Assembly: GCA_044375415.1 (NCBI GenBank)
Contig: JBILMS010000005.1
Location: 1-64,000 of the forward strand
Source: JAWXBG01 sp044375415
GTDB taxonomy: Bacteria; Bacteroidota; Bacteroidia; Flavobacteriales_D; Sanyastnellaceae
Reading direction: 5' to 3'
Length of the DNA stretch: 64,000 nt
Part shown: positions 16,775-26,013 of the stretch, one piece after another
How positions within the stretch are numbered: position 1 is the stretch's first letter
Layout of the letters: each line of letters starts with the position of its first letter
The notes under the pieces: generated by a model
Told to the model about the DNA's origin: nothing
Database searches by the model: none
Seen by the model: the letters and a program-made list of their open reading frames with translations, nothing else
Program-made: the position numbers and the translations under genes

Positions 16775-18646
16775 ATGGATTCTATAACCGAATTAGGGAA
16801 AACAGCTGAGTTGCTTCGAATGGAGCAAGACGAAGATTTTGCCATTCACGAGGCGACATTAAAAAAGAGTAATATTCAGGAACGTCGAAGAAATGGCGTT
16901 ACTTGGTTTCCCTTGCGCATAGCCGAAACAGGATATGGTTTAGGTGCTTATCCCTTCATCGTGGTAGAAAGAAATCCCGGAGACAATTTTCCTCATCATT
17001 TCAGTAATTCATCGCCGGTCAGCTTATTCACTGCAGCTCCCGGATACGACGATTCTCAAATCAACGGAACCATCGGATACATCGATGACAGCCGAATGAA
17101 AATTTTCTTTCGAGCCGATGAGCTGCCGGAATGGACAGATATGGGGAAGATCGGAGTGAACTTACTCTTCGATGCGAAGTCGTACGAAGAGATGTACAAG
17201 GCTTTGAACTTTTTCATAAACATTGATAGAGGAAGATCAAAAGAACTTCGCGATAAAATTCTTGGATATCAAAGTTTATCCTTTCGCAATATTCCCTATT
17301 CACCCGCCAGCTTTTTAAACGATTCTCAAAACCAAGCCGTTCAGGATATTCTGAACGCCGAAGATGTTGCCGTTGTACATGGTCCTCCGGGAACAGGCAA
17401 AACAACAACTTTGGTGCACGCCATCTCTGAGTTACTGAAATTAGAAAAACAAATTTTGGTCTGTGCCCCTAGCAATGCAGCCACCGATTATTTAACCAGA
17501 AGTCTGGCAGCAAAAGGAGTAAGTGTAATTCGAATTGGAAATGTAGCGCGCGTTGAAGAGGACACACTTGGACACACAGTTGATTCTGCCTTGGCTAAAC
17601 TAAAAGAGTCGAAGCAGATCAAAGAATTAAAAAAGAGAGCGCTGGAGATGCGCAAACTTGGAGGAAAATATAAGCGCAGCTTTGGAAGAGAGGAAATGGA
17701 ACAACGAAAAGCTCTTTTGCAAGAAGCTCGCAATTTGAACAAAGAAGCTCGCGAATTGGAAAGTTATCTGGTTCAGAAAATCATTGATGATGCTAGTGTA
17801 ATTACCTGCACTCTTATTGGAAGTATGCACGAATACCTCAGTGGAAGAAAATTTGAAACTGTTGTAATAGATGAAGCCGGACAAGGAATAGAACCTGCTA
17901 CTTGGGTGCCCATTCAAAAAGCCGAAAAAGTGGTAATGGCAGGTGATCCCTTGCAATTAGCCCCCACTGTAAAAAGTCATGAAGCCGGAAAAAAAGGATT
18001 GAATATTACGCTCATTGAAAAAATCATTCAACGTCAAAAAGAATCTTCGCTTCTAACTACTCAATATAGAATGCATGAACAAATCATGGCATTCAGCAAT
18101 CGAAAGTTTTACGAAAACAAATTGATTGCCCATGAAAGTGTTGCTCACAGCACACTATTGTTCTCTCCTCTTCCCGTGGAATTTATAGATACAGCAGGTT
18201 GTGGTTTTGAAGAAAAGGCCGGCGATAATAATGAGTCGCGGCAAAATCCGGATGAAGCCGAATTGGTTCGCAAACACCTCGACGAATTGATTTCTTCGGG
18301 ATTGAGCGATGAGAGTGTAGGAATCATTTCTCCCTACCGTGCTCAGGTGGACGTATTACGAGCCATGTTTTCTCATCTGAAAAATGTGACCGTAAATACT
18401 ATTGACTCATTTCAGGGTCAAGAACGAGATGTGATTTATATCTCCATGGTTCGCAGCAATGCCGATGGGGATATCGGCTTTCTAAAGGATTACCGGAGGA
18501 TGAATGTTGCAATGACACGTGCCCGCAAAAAACTTGTTGTAGTCGGGGATAGTGCCACTTTGGGCGGAGATAAGTTCTACGAAGAATTTTTACTGTTTGC
18601 CGAATCGATTGGTGCTTATCGCAGTGCTTGGGAATATTCTCAGTGA
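16775..18646 (+). CDS. Superfamily 1 DNA/RNA helicase, UPF1/IGHMBP2-like
   Basis: 623 aa from ATG 16775, five bases after the terminator T-run. Helicase motifs in order: Q-motif region LNDSQNQAVQDIL, Walker A GPPGTGKTTT near residue 202, motif Ia LVCAPSNAATDYL, Walker B VVIDEAGQGIEPATW, motif III AGDPLQLAPTV, motif IV QYRMHEQIMAFSNRKFY, motif V TIDSFQGQERDVIYISMVRSN (split), motif VI NVAMTRARKKLVVVGD. This matches 5'-3' helicases of the UPF1-like (AAA_11/AAA_12) group. Bacterial members are widespread but their in vivo substrate is little known. Cytoplasmic. The last 7 bases overlap the convergent pcm gene. Confidence 0.93.
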   Translation: MDSITELGKTAELLRMEQDEDFAIHEATLKKSNIQERRRNGVTWFPLRIAETGYGLGAYPFIVVERNPGDNFPHHFSNSSPVSLFTAAPGYDDSQINGTIGYIDDSRMKIFFRADELPEWTDMGKIGVNLLFDAKSYEEMYKALNFFINIDRGRSKELRDKILGYQSLSFRNIPYSPASFLNDSQNQAVQDILNAEDVAVVHGPPGTGKTTTLVHAISELLKLEKQILVCAPSNAATDYLTRSLAAKGVSVIRIGNVARVEEDTLGHTVDSALAKLKESKQIKELKKRALEMRKLGGKYKRSFGREEMEQRKALLQEARNLNKEARELESYLVQKIIDDASVITCTLIGSMHEYLSGRKFETVVIDEAGQGIEPATWVPIQKAEKVVMAGDPLQLAPTVKSHEAGKKGLNITLIEKIIQRQKESSLLTTQYRMHEQIMAFSNRKFYENKLIAHESVAHSTLLFSPLPVEFIDTAGCGFEEKAGDNNESRQNPDEAELVRKHLDELISSGLSDESVGIISPYRAQVDVLRAMFSHLKNVTVNTIDSFQGQERDVIYISMVRSNADGDIGFLKDYRRMNVAMTRARKKLVVVGDSATLGGDKFYEEFLLFAESIGAYRSAWEYSQ

Positions 18647-19293
18647 TGTGAATTTCTCTTTTCGAGCATCGGCACAAATGAAAATTTACCAAATAGTTGC
18701 GAATCGAAACTTCCGTCTTCTTTTTCTTCTACGACCATCATTTGTTGAACTTCACCCTCTCCATAAGGCATTACCAATAAACCTCCCGGCTTCATTTGCA
18801 TTAGAAGTTCATCGGGCAATTTCGGTACTGCACATGTAATAATGATTCTATCGAAAGGAGCGTAGGAAGGCATGCCTTTGTATCCGTCACCATAGGTCAA
18901 TTGAGGAGTGTAACCCATGCTTTTAATGAGGGCTTTTGCATTGTCGTGAAGCAATTTTTGTCGCTCGATCGAATACACTTTAGCACCCATCTCACATAAA
19001 ACACAGGTTTGATAACCGGAACCCGTGCCAATTTCAAGAACTTTCATTCCCGGTTCGAGCCTTAATAATTGACTTTGGGTGGCAACAGTAAAAGGATGGC
19101 TGATGGTTTGGCCTGCCCCAATCTGAAATGCTTTATTCTCGTAAGCAAATTCTAAAAACGCACTTGTGAGGAAAAAATGGCGGGGTACGGCGTTCATGGC
19201 GTCCAAAACTCGGCGATCGGAAATACCCATCGCCTCCATCTCCTGAACCAATTTCTTTCGCAAGCCTTTGTGCCTGTATGAATCGTTTAACAT
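18640..19293 (-). CDS. pcm: Protein-L-isoaspartate O-methyltransferase
   Basis: 217 aa, the usual length. SAM-dependent enzyme that methylates L-isoaspartyl residues to start repair of damaged proteins. Motifs: AVPRHFFL, GAGQTISHPFTVATQSQLL (substrate loop), VLEIGTGSGYQT (SAM motif I), VYSIERQ, and FDRIIITCAVPKLPDELLMQMKPGG. Cytoplasmic. A perfect TAGCTTTG box lies 7 bases before the ATG, implying a nearly leaderless message. Convergent with the helicase (7-base overlap) and divergent from the oxidoreductase. Confidence 0.96.
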   Translation of the reverse strand: MLNDSYRHKGLRKKLVQEMEAMGISDRRVLDAMNAVPRHFFLTSAFLEFAYENKAFQIGAGQTISHPFTVATQSQLLRLEPGMKVLEIGTGSGYQTCVLCEMGAKVYSIERQKLLHDNAKALIKSMGYTPQLTYGDGYKGMPSYAPFDRIIITCAVPKLPDELLMQMKPGGLLVMPYGEGEVQQMMVVEEKEDGSFDSQLFGKFSFVPMLEKRNSHH

Positions 19294-19300
19294 AGTCGGC

Positions 19301-19308
19301 CAAAGCTA
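19301..19308 (-). promoter_or_regulatory. Bacteroidota -7 promoter box TAGCTTTG for pcm
   Basis: Perfect TAnnTTTG, 7 bases before ATG 19293. Confidence 0.55.
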
Positions 19309-19425
19309 GTTTCGACAATAGTCTATATTTCGTGTGTTGAAAAGTAAAAATGAACGTTCACGTGTAAATACCTCTGCGCATCAAATTTGCGATGGTTGAA
19401 ATTAGGAGCCTTAGAACCTGCAGAT

Positions 19426-20421
19426 ATGTTGAAAATAGGAGTTTTGGGAGTCGGACATCTCGGTAAAATTCACATGAAATGTATTTGTGAATTGCCCGAT
19501 GTCTTTGAATTAACGGGCATTTATGACCCTGATAAAGAGAAGGCTTTAGAGGTTGCAGCGCTATACAACACCACCGCCTTCGATGAAATGGAGGCACTGA
19601 TTGCCGCGGTTGACGTAATCGATGTGGTAACTCCTACCCTAGCTCATTATACATGTGCCGTTGCCGCAATGCGTCAATTCAAGCATGTTTTTATAGAAAA
19701 ACCTTTAACTCACACACTTGAAGAAGGGCGTTCGTTGGTGCGATTGGCCAAAGAAGCCGGAGTGAAAGCCCAAGTAGGTCATGTAGAAAGGTTTAATCCG
19801 GCCTTCCGTGCGGCACTGCCCTTTTTCGATCAACCCAGATTTATTGAAACGCATCGTTTGGCTCAATTTAACCCAAGAGGCACCGATGTTTCTGTTGTAC
19901 TTGATTTGATGATTCACGACATCGATATCGTATTGGCTGTAACCGGCGCCGGAATCCGTAGGATAAGCGCCAGTGGGGTGGCTGTTTTAAGCGATACCCC
20001 TGATATTGCCAATGCCCGCATTGAGCTCGACAATGGCTGTGTAGCGAACTTAACGGCCAGTCGCATTTCACTCAAAAACATGCGGAAATCGAGGTTCTTT
20101 CAAAGGGATGCCTATATCGCCGTAGATTTTCTGACTAAAGAATCTGAAATAGTAAGAATGAGAAGTGTGGAGGGTGAACCCGATCCCTTCTCGGTTACTA
20201 TAGATCTGGGTCAGGGGCGAGGTATTAAAGAAATTCTGTTTGAAAAACCTCAAATCCCGGCCGGAAATGCCATTCGCGATGAGCTCAATGCTTTTGCAAC
20301 CTGTATCCGAGAGGATAAAGAATCGGAAGTGCCGCTTTCTCAGGGATTTAAGGCTTTAGAAGCTGCACACTTAGTCTTAGAAAAAATGAAACAAGGAGTG
20401 CTTCTCAATAATGAAGAGTAA
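19426..20421 (+). CDS. Gfo/Idh/MocA family NAD(P)-dependent oxidoreductase
   Basis: 331 aa from ATG 19426. The N-terminal Rossmann fold begins LKIGVLGVGHLGKIHMKCI with the GxGxxG nucleotide motif, followed by the typical DVIDVVTPTLAHYTCAV and FIEKPLTH segments; EKP carries the conserved catalytic Lys. The C-terminal half has VGHVERFNPAF and DLMIHDIDIVLA, as in sugar dehydrogenases/MviM-like proteins. It probably oxidises or reduces a (nucleotide) sugar. Its neighbour set, a lipoprotein and a sugar transferase, fits surface polysaccharide synthesis. The TTG at 19387 in the extended frame is less likely to be the start. Confidence 0.9.
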   Translation: MLKIGVLGVGHLGKIHMKCICELPDVFELTGIYDPDKEKALEVAALYNTTAFDEMEALIAAVDVIDVVTPTLAHYTCAVAAMRQFKHVFIEKPLTHTLEEGRSLVRLAKEAGVKAQVGHVERFNPAFRAALPFFDQPRFIETHRLAQFNPRGTDVSVVLDLMIHDIDIVLAVTGAGIRRISASGVAVLSDTPDIANARIELDNGCVANLTASRISLKNMRKSRFFQRDAYIAVDFLTKESEIVRMRSVEGEPDPFSVTIDLGQGRGIKEILFEKPQIPAGNAIRDELNAFATCIREDKESEVPLSQGFKALEAAHLVLEKMKQGVLLNNEE

Positions 20422-20531
20422 TATGCTTGATACATCATACTCCCTGATGATCAATAGTTTGCAATAGAAATGGCCTTTTTACAATAAGTAGCACCTTTTT
20501 TCGTTAACGCTTAGCGACAGAATGACAAGTA

Positions 20532-21458
20532 GTGCGTCTGCTTCATTACTTTCGCCGACCTTTAGACCAAGACACGTTGTTGAAGCATCTTTACACGAAT
20601 TATGTACTCGTATTTGGTATCGTGATCTTTTTGGGATCATGCGACCTCATAAATCCGGAAGAATCGGTTCCTTCCTTTATTCATATTGATGAATTTAGTT
20701 TTTCCGCTGCTCCCGGCGAAGGAACCTCGAGCCAAAAAATTACAGAAGTTTGGGTTTACTCAAATGGTCAGATGCTCGGAGCGTATGATCTGCCTGCCCA
20801 CATACCTGTGCTCGACGTAGGGGCCAATCAGGTTACGATTTTAGCAGGTATTAAAAACAATGGAATCTCCTCGACACGTATTCGCTATCCATTTTATACA
20901 AGTTTTGATACTACCCTACAGTTTACCCCTGGCAGTGAAATTGTTTTAAAGCCCCGATTCTTTTATCGCGATGATATTAGTATTGATCAATACGATTTTG
21001 AAGGTGGCTCCAATCTTTTTAATGCCACAGGTACTTCAGACGTTGATCTAACAAATATTTCAAATGCAGAACAAGTCTTTGAAGGAAGTGGATCCGGTTA
21101 CGCTATCCTCGCCGATGGGAATAATCAGTTACTTGTTCGTACCAATCAAATATTACAACTCTCCGCCGGTAAAGTGACCTTTTTGGAATTGAACTATAGT
21201 ACCAATAATACACTCGCTGCCGGATTGTATTCATTTCAATCGGGAACAGAGAAAAAGAATTTAGCTGTTCTGATTAATCCGACTACTGAGAGCATTGGTA
21301 CACCCGTTTGGAATAAAATATACATCGACTTGGGTTTGATACCTTCACAAAACATCAATGCAGATCACTTTGAAATCTACTTTGAAGCTGTTGCGGATAC
21401 ACCCGGAAAGACAGTGGAAGTCTTTTTGGATAATGTAAAACTCGTGACTTTCGATTGA
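20532..21458 (+). CDS. Hypothetical outer-envelope lipoprotein
   Basis: 308 aa as drawn from a GTG at 20532. A lipobox, IVIFLGSCDL, places the lipidated Cys at residue 37 of this frame. The in-frame TTG at 20577 would give a more normal 22-residue lipoprotein signal and sits after a TACTTTCG promoter-like box at 20547-20554, so the true start may be 20577. The mature part is beta-rich, with a carbohydrate-binding-like second half (VEVFLDNVKLVTF at the end is typical of galactose-binding-like jelly rolls). It stops 4 bases before the sugar transferase start, so the two are co-transcribed and it likely works in surface polysaccharide export or display. No named family recognised. Confidence 0.75.
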   Translation: MRLLHYFRRPLDQDTLLKHLYTNYVLVFGIVIFLGSCDLINPEESVPSFIHIDEFSFSAAPGEGTSSQKITEVWVYSNGQMLGAYDLPAHIPVLDVGANQVTILAGIKNNGISSTRIRYPFYTSFDTTLQFTPGSEIVLKPRFFYRDDISIDQYDFEGGSNLFNATGTSDVDLTNISNAEQVFEGSGSGYAILADGNNQLLVRTNQILQLSAGKVTFLELNYSTNNTLAAGLYSFQSGTEKKNLAVLINPTTESIGTPVWNKIYIDLGLIPSQNINADHFEIYFEAVADTPGKTVEVFLDNVKLVTFD

Positions 21459-21462
21459 TCTT

Positions 21463-22875
21463 ATGAAAGAAAGCAGACAGGTTTTAAAATATATTTTGGT
21501 CGACTTGCTTACTGCTGCAAGCGCATGGACCATCCTGTTCGCGTACCGCAAGAAAGTACTTGAAACCATGAAATTCGGAGATGATGTTTCGCTCATCTTC
21601 GATCAAAATTATTTTCTTGGATTAGTTATCATTCCTGTTTTCTGGATTGCTCTTTATTGGCTCAGCGGACATTACAACAAAATTTTTCGCAGGTATCGTT
21701 TAAAGGAGCTTGGTCAAGTGGCCATCGCATCGGTACTCGGTTGTCTAGTCATATTTTTTGTCTTTTTATTGGATGATCAGATCTCGGGATATAAGAGTTA
21801 TTACAAGTCATTGCTTGTACTTTTTACTTCTCACTTTTTACTTTCTTTAATAGGTCGATTGATACTTACATCTCGAACTGTATCACTTGTTCATAAAAGA
21901 AAAATTGGATTTAATGCACTCATCGTTGGGGGAAATGCCGAGGCTGTTGGTATGTATGAAGAGATTCAGAGTATGCCTAAGTCTCCGGGGTATCGCTTCG
22001 TTGGATTTGTAAGAGTGAATGGAAACGACGATTTATTAAAGAAACATTTACCCTACTGCGGACAATACCAGGACCTACCGAATCTCATCAGGGAAAAAGG
22101 AATTGAGGAAGTCATAATAGCCATTGAAAGCGGTGATCATGATGATCTCGAAAATATTGTTGCGCTTTTGGAAGACGAGAAAGTTAATATCAACATCATA
22201 CCCGATATGTACGACATTCTTAGTGGTAGTGTGAAGATGAATAGCATCTATGGTGTTCCATTGATTCGAGTTAATCATGAGATTATGCCGGCGTGGCAAT
22301 TCTCTGTAAAACGACTCATGGATATTGGTGTTAGTTTAATAGCGATGATATTGCTTTCACCTGTTTACATAGGAATAGCATTGGCTATAAAATTCACTTC
22401 TTCGGGTCCGGTAATTTTCAAACAAGAACGCATAGGTAAATATGGCAAGCCATTTTACATCTATAAATTCCGTACGATGGTGAAAGATGCAGAATCTAAT
22501 GGTCCGCAACTGAGTAGTACTCACGATAACCGTGTGACCAAAGTGGGTAGATTTCTTCGCAAAACACGAATGGATGAGTTGCCTCAATTTTGGAATGTGA
22601 TGATCGGGGAAATGGCTCTTGTTGGTCCTCGTCCAGAACGTCAGCACTTCATAAATTTGATTACTCAACGTGCTCCACACTACAGACATCTGCAAAAAGT
22701 TCGTCCGGGCATTACCTCGTGGGGACAAGTAAAATATGGGTATGCGGAGAATGTCGATCAAATGGTTCAACGTCTCAAATACGACATCCTCTACATCGAA
22801 AACATGAATCTTGCGATGGACATCAAAATTCTCTTCTACACGATTTTGATTGTGATGAAGGGAAGTGGTAAATGA
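21463..22875 (+). CDS. Polyprenyl-phosphate sugar phosphotransferase (exopolysaccharide/O-antigen initiating)
   Basis: 470 aa. N-terminal four or five membrane helices (about residues 10-130), a Rossmann CoA_binding_3 domain (FNALIVGGNAEAVGMYEEI, about 150-250), then a membrane re-entrant helix and the bacterial sugar transferase domain: FKQERIGKYGKPFYIYKFRTM, TRMDELPQFWNVMIGEM with the catalytic Asp-Glu, LVGPRPER, and PGITSWGQVKYGY. It transfers a sugar-1-phosphate to undecaprenyl phosphate at the inner membrane, starting a surface glycan. Co-transcribed with the lipoprotein gene. A 14-bp perfect palindrome follows the stop. Confidence 0.95.
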   Translation: MKESRQVLKYILVDLLTAASAWTILFAYRKKVLETMKFGDDVSLIFDQNYFLGLVIIPVFWIALYWLSGHYNKIFRRYRLKELGQVAIASVLGCLVIFFVFLLDDQISGYKSYYKSLLVLFTSHFLLSLIGRLILTSRTVSLVHKRKIGFNALIVGGNAEAVGMYEEIQSMPKSPGYRFVGFVRVNGNDDLLKKHLPYCGQYQDLPNLIREKGIEEVIIAIESGDHDDLENIVALLEDEKVNINIIPDMYDILSGSVKMNSIYGVPLIRVNHEIMPAWQFSVKRLMDIGVSLIAMILLSPVYIGIALAIKFTSSGPVIFKQERIGKYGKPFYIYKFRTMVKDAESNGPQLSSTHDNRVTKVGRFLRKTRMDELPQFWNVMIGEMALVGPRPERQHFINLITQRAPHYRHLQKVRPGITSWGQVKYGYAENVDQMVQRLKYDILYIENMNLAMDIKILFYTILIVMKGSGK

Positions 22876-22882
22876 GTAAAAT

Positions 22883-22896
22883 CGTTTTATAAAACG
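22883..22896. repeat. Perfect 14-bp palindrome CGTTTTATAAAACG
   Basis: Self-complementary sequence 7 bases after the sugar transferase stop. Could be part of a 3' hairpin or a protein binding site; nothing decides. Confidence 0.6.
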
Positions 22897-22970
22897 TGCT
22901 GCTACCGGAACTGAAACTGTTTCTCGATTACAAACAAGAAAATATTTTTTCTGATAAATCTTCGTCAATC

Positions 22971-23063
22971 CTTCGACTCGTACTCTTCGAGTACTCGCTC
23001 AGGATGACGGTCGTAATATTGGGGAATAAGGGGGAAATGGGCCGCTACGCGGCCCATTTCCCC
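22971..23063. repeat. Dispersed convergent-end repeat, copy 1, with 15-bp hairpin
   Basis: Blocks CCTTCGAC, GGATGACGG, GAATAAGGG and GGGCCGC-TAC-GCGGCCC recur at 41241-41320. The hairpin arms 23031-23045 and 23049-23063 pair perfectly over 15 bases with loop TAC. It lies between the convergent sugar transferase and hutH genes, so a terminator role in both directions is plausible. Confidence 0.8.
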
Positions 23064-23073
23064 GCAGTCCGGC

Positions 23074-23106
23074 ATTCATAACTCATAATTCATAACTCAT
23101 AATTCA
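23074..23106. repeat. AT-rich tandem ATTCATAACTCATA repeat
   Basis: Two and a half copies of ATTCATAACTCATA. It is the reverse complement of the motif in the 11708-11796 repeats and runs up to the hutH stop. Confidence 0.7.
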
Positions 23107-24555
23107 TCCCATTTCTCTCGCGGCATCCATCGCCGGTTTGAGGTAAATGTCGTTTTCGATAAAAGGAATAATGGAACGGAATTTTTGGTGGAATGATTCG
23201 ATTTGCGGAGAACTTTTAAGTGGTCTTCTGAAATCGAGGGCTTGTGATGCCGTGAGTAATTCTATACCTACTATCGATTTTACATTTTCAAGAATGCGCA
23301 AACATTTTGTCGCTGCATTTGCACCCATGCTTACATGATCTTCTTGACCATTGCTGCTATCGATGGTATCTACCGATGCCGGAGTGCATAACTGTTTATT
23401 CTGACTTACAATAGAGGCCGCAGTGTATTGCGATATCATGAGTCCGCTATTTAATCCGGGGTCTTTGGCCAAGAAGGGTTGCAAGCCACGCTGACCACTA
23501 ATAAGTTTGTATGTACGTCGTTCGCTGATACTTCCCAATTCGGCCAATGCGATGGCGAAAAAATCCATGATAAATGCGAGTGGTTGACCGTGGAAATTTC
23601 CTCCCGAAATAATCTTGTCTTCACTCGGGAAAATGATGGGGTTGTCGGTTACACTATTTATTTCGGTTTCAAGAACATGTAAGCAATGCAAATAAGTATC
23701 CCACGTAGCGCCATGCACTTGAGGCATACATCGAAAACAATAGGCATCTTGTACATGCTCCTTTTTAACCTTTTGTATTTCGCTTCCTTGAATTAAGTCG
23801 TTTATGGTTTTAGCAACCATTACTTGTCCTTTGTGATTTCGCACTTCGTGCGTGAATGAAAGAAAAGGTTCCGGTCTGCCCATAAAAGCATCGAGACTCA
23901 TCGCCGCTATCGCATGTATTTTATCCCACAAACTTCTAAATTCGGTAAGAATGTGAGAGGCAAATGAACTCATAAATTGAGTTCCGTTGATTAATGCCAA
24001 ACCTTCTTTCGATTGCAATTTGATTGGTTCCAAACCACAGCTTTTCAGGGCTTCCTTGGCGGGCATTCGAACACCTTTAAAAAAGACCTCTCCTTCACCT
24101 ATGAGCGGTAATGCTAAATGTGCCAGCGGAGCCAAATCGCCACTAGCGCCTAAAGATCCCTGTTGATAGACGATCGGACAAATCCCCAAATTATAAAAAT
24201 CCACCAAACGCTGAACAGTGGCTAATTGTACACCGCTGTGCCCTCTCGCGAGTCCTTTTATTTTGAGCAAAATCATCCATTTCACGATCGGTTGAGGCAC
24301 TTCCTCTCCCATTCCACAGGCATGACTCAACAATAGATTTCGCTGCAGTTCTCCCAATTCATCGTCGGCGACCACCGTATTGCAAAGGGCACCGAAACCC
24401 GTGTTAATACCATATACCGGATCGCCACCGAGGGCCATTTTTTTGTCGAGGTATTCGCGACAAGCGAGAATTCGTTGTTTATCATCGGAATTTAATTCCA
24501 ACGTAGCTCCGGAGGCAATGAAAGCCGCAAGCTCCTGTAGAGTATGATGTGCCAT
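23104..24555 (-). CDS. hutH: Histidine ammonia-lyase (aromatic amino acid lyase)
   Basis: 483 aa. The Ala-Ser-Gly triad that forms the MIO prosthetic group is at residues 137-139 in GSLGASGDLAPLAHLALP. Catalytic Tyr48 (PVYGINTGFG) and His78 (LSHACGMG) lie at a constant -5 offset from the known Tyr53, His83 and Ser143 of Pseudomonas HAL. The enzyme deaminates L-His to trans-urocanate, first step of histidine catabolism. No hutU, hutI or hutG lies beside it, so either the pathway is scattered or the enzyme serves another purpose, such as making an aryl acid. The box TATCTTCG (one mismatch) ends 4 bases upstream of the ATG. Monocistronic. Confidence 0.92.
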   Translation of the reverse strand: MAHHTLQELAAFIASGATLELNSDDKQRILACREYLDKKMALGGDPVYGINTGFGALCNTVVADDELGELQRNLLLSHACGMGEEVPQPIVKWMILLKIKGLARGHSGVQLATVQRLVDFYNLGICPIVYQQGSLGASGDLAPLAHLALPLIGEGEVFFKGVRMPAKEALKSCGLEPIKLQSKEGLALINGTQFMSSFASHILTEFRSLWDKIHAIAAMSLDAFMGRPEPFLSFTHEVRNHKGQVMVAKTINDLIQGSEIQKVKKEHVQDAYCFRCMPQVHGATWDTYLHCLHVLETEINSVTDNPIIFPSEDKIISGGNFHGQPLAFIMDFFAIALAELGSISERRTYKLISGQRGLQPFLAKDPGLNSGLMISQYTAASIVSQNKQLCTPASVDTIDSSNGQEDHVSMGANAATKCLRILENVKSIVGIELLTASQALDFRRPLKSSPQIESFHQKFRSIIPFIENDIYLKPAMDAAREMG

Positions 24556-24559
24556 GCGG

Positions 24560-24567
24560 CGAAGATA
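24560..24567 (-). promoter_or_regulatory. Candidate -7 box TATCTTCG for hutH
   Basis: One mismatch to TAnnTTTG, 4 bases before the ATG at 24555. Confidence 0.35.
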
Positions 24568-24666
24568 GGAAATGCCCGCTCATCGCGGAGCAGAACCAAA
24601 TATCACAGGCATTTCGCCGTAGGAAAAATCGGTGCTATTTTCGCGCTTCAATCGAAATCATTGAAA

Positions 24667-25986
24667 ATGAAAAAAATACTCTATTCTCTGGTCCTCTGCG
24701 GTTTCGCCGTATCCGGTCGGGCACAAAACATTCAGTTTACAGAATTCGACCTGAAAAACGGACTACATGTGATCTTACACGAAGACCACAGTACCCCAAT
24801 AGTAGCGGTAACCGTGATGTATCATGTTGGATCCAAAAATGAGTTGCCCGGCAAATCCGGTATGGCTCACTTCTTCGAACACCTGCTTTTCGAGGGTTCA
24901 GAAAACATTGGTCGCGGACAATATTCCAAATTTGTGGAAAATGCGGGCGGCGGATTAAATGCAAATACATCTTTTGATCGAACATTTTACTACGAATTAT
25001 TACCGAGCAATCAATTGGAATTAGGTCTTTGGTTGGAGAGCGAGAGAATGCTGCATGCCAAAGTAGAAATCGAAGGAATTGAAACGCAACGCGAAGTTGT
25101 GAAAGAAGAAAAACGTCAGCGAGTTGACAATCAACCCTACGGAAATTTGTTGGGTGAAACCATGAGCCACTCATACAAAGTTCATCCATATAAGTGGATG
25201 CCTATTGGAAGTATGGATGATTTGAATGCAGCTCAGGAAAAAGATTTCATTGATTTCTATAAGACGTTTTACGTACCCAATAATGCTGTTTTGAGTATTG
25301 CCGGCGATATCAATCCCGAAGAAACAAAAAAACTCATAGAAAAATATTTTTCAGGTATCCCTAAAGGACAAATTGATGTTCCACGTCCGAATATCACAGA
25401 ACCTACCCATTCGGGTGAAGTGCGCGATACGGTGTGGGTAAAAGATCAACTTCCGGTGGTGGTGCAAGCGTATCATATACCTGCTCAAGGAACTCCCGAA
25501 TATTATGCCGTGGATATGCTCAATCAGCTTTTATCTCAAGGAGAAAGTTCACGTCTCAATCGCTCAATCGTAGATGAAAAAGAACTTGCTCTTTTCTGTG
25601 GTGCATTTTCATTTGGATTGGAAGATCCGGGATTGACCCTTGGATTTTCGATGTGCAATATGGGCGTTGATCCTAGTCAAGTTGAACAAGCAATGGATGT
25701 TGAGTTTGAAAGAGCTAAAGCGGAATTGATTTCTGACATGGAGTTGCAAAAACTAAAAAATCAGGTTGAAAATGACTTTGTATCTCGCAACAGCACAGTA
25801 GCCGGTATTGCAGAAAGCCTTGCAAATTATCACATGTATTTCGGGGATACCAATCTCATTAATACAGAAATTTCGAGATATCAGGCAGTAACCAAGCAGG
25901 ATATAATGAATGCCGCTAAAAAATATTACGACAAATCAAATCGTGTCGTGCTTTATTTCCTTCACAATCCTGAATTACTGAAATAA
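24667..25986 (+). CDS. M16 family zinc peptidase, catalytic partner
   Basis: 439 aa from ATG 24667; signal peptide MKKILYSLVLCGFAVSGRAQ. The inverted zinc motif HxxEH is HFFEH at residues 68-72, and the downstream third ligand Glu is in EVVKEEKRQRVDNQPYG (near 145-150). The N-terminal M16 domain is followed by the inactive M16_C domain (LSIAGDINPEETKKLIEKYF). Periplasmic or envelope protease of the M16B group. The next gene, 27 bases on, encodes an M16 protein without the zinc motif, the usual active/inactive pair that forms one clamshell. A TATTTTCG box at 24636-24643 is a possible promoter. Confidence 0.93.
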   Translation: MKKILYSLVLCGFAVSGRAQNIQFTEFDLKNGLHVILHEDHSTPIVAVTVMYHVGSKNELPGKSGMAHFFEHLLFEGSENIGRGQYSKFVENAGGGLNANTSFDRTFYYELLPSNQLELGLWLESERMLHAKVEIEGIETQREVVKEEKRQRVDNQPYGNLLGETMSHSYKVHPYKWMPIGSMDDLNAAQEKDFIDFYKTFYVPNNAVLSIAGDINPEETKKLIEKYFSGIPKGQIDVPRPNITEPTHSGEVRDTVWVKDQLPVVVQAYHIPAQGTPEYYAVDMLNQLLSQGESSRLNRSIVDEKELALFCGAFSFGLEDPGLTLGFSMCNMGVDPSQVEQAMDVEFERAKAELISDMELQKLKNQVENDFVSRNSTVAGIAESLANYHMYFGDTNLINTEISRYQAVTKQDIMNAAKKYYDKSNRVVLYFLHNPELLK

Positions 25987-26013
25987 CCCAGAATTACATT
26001 TCTATTTGACAAC

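Noticed and set aside
22357..22968. 203-codon minus-strand frame opposite the sugar transferase
   Set aside because: It lies antisense to intact catalytic motifs and its translation is low-complexity His/Arg/Phe-rich, a typical shadow.
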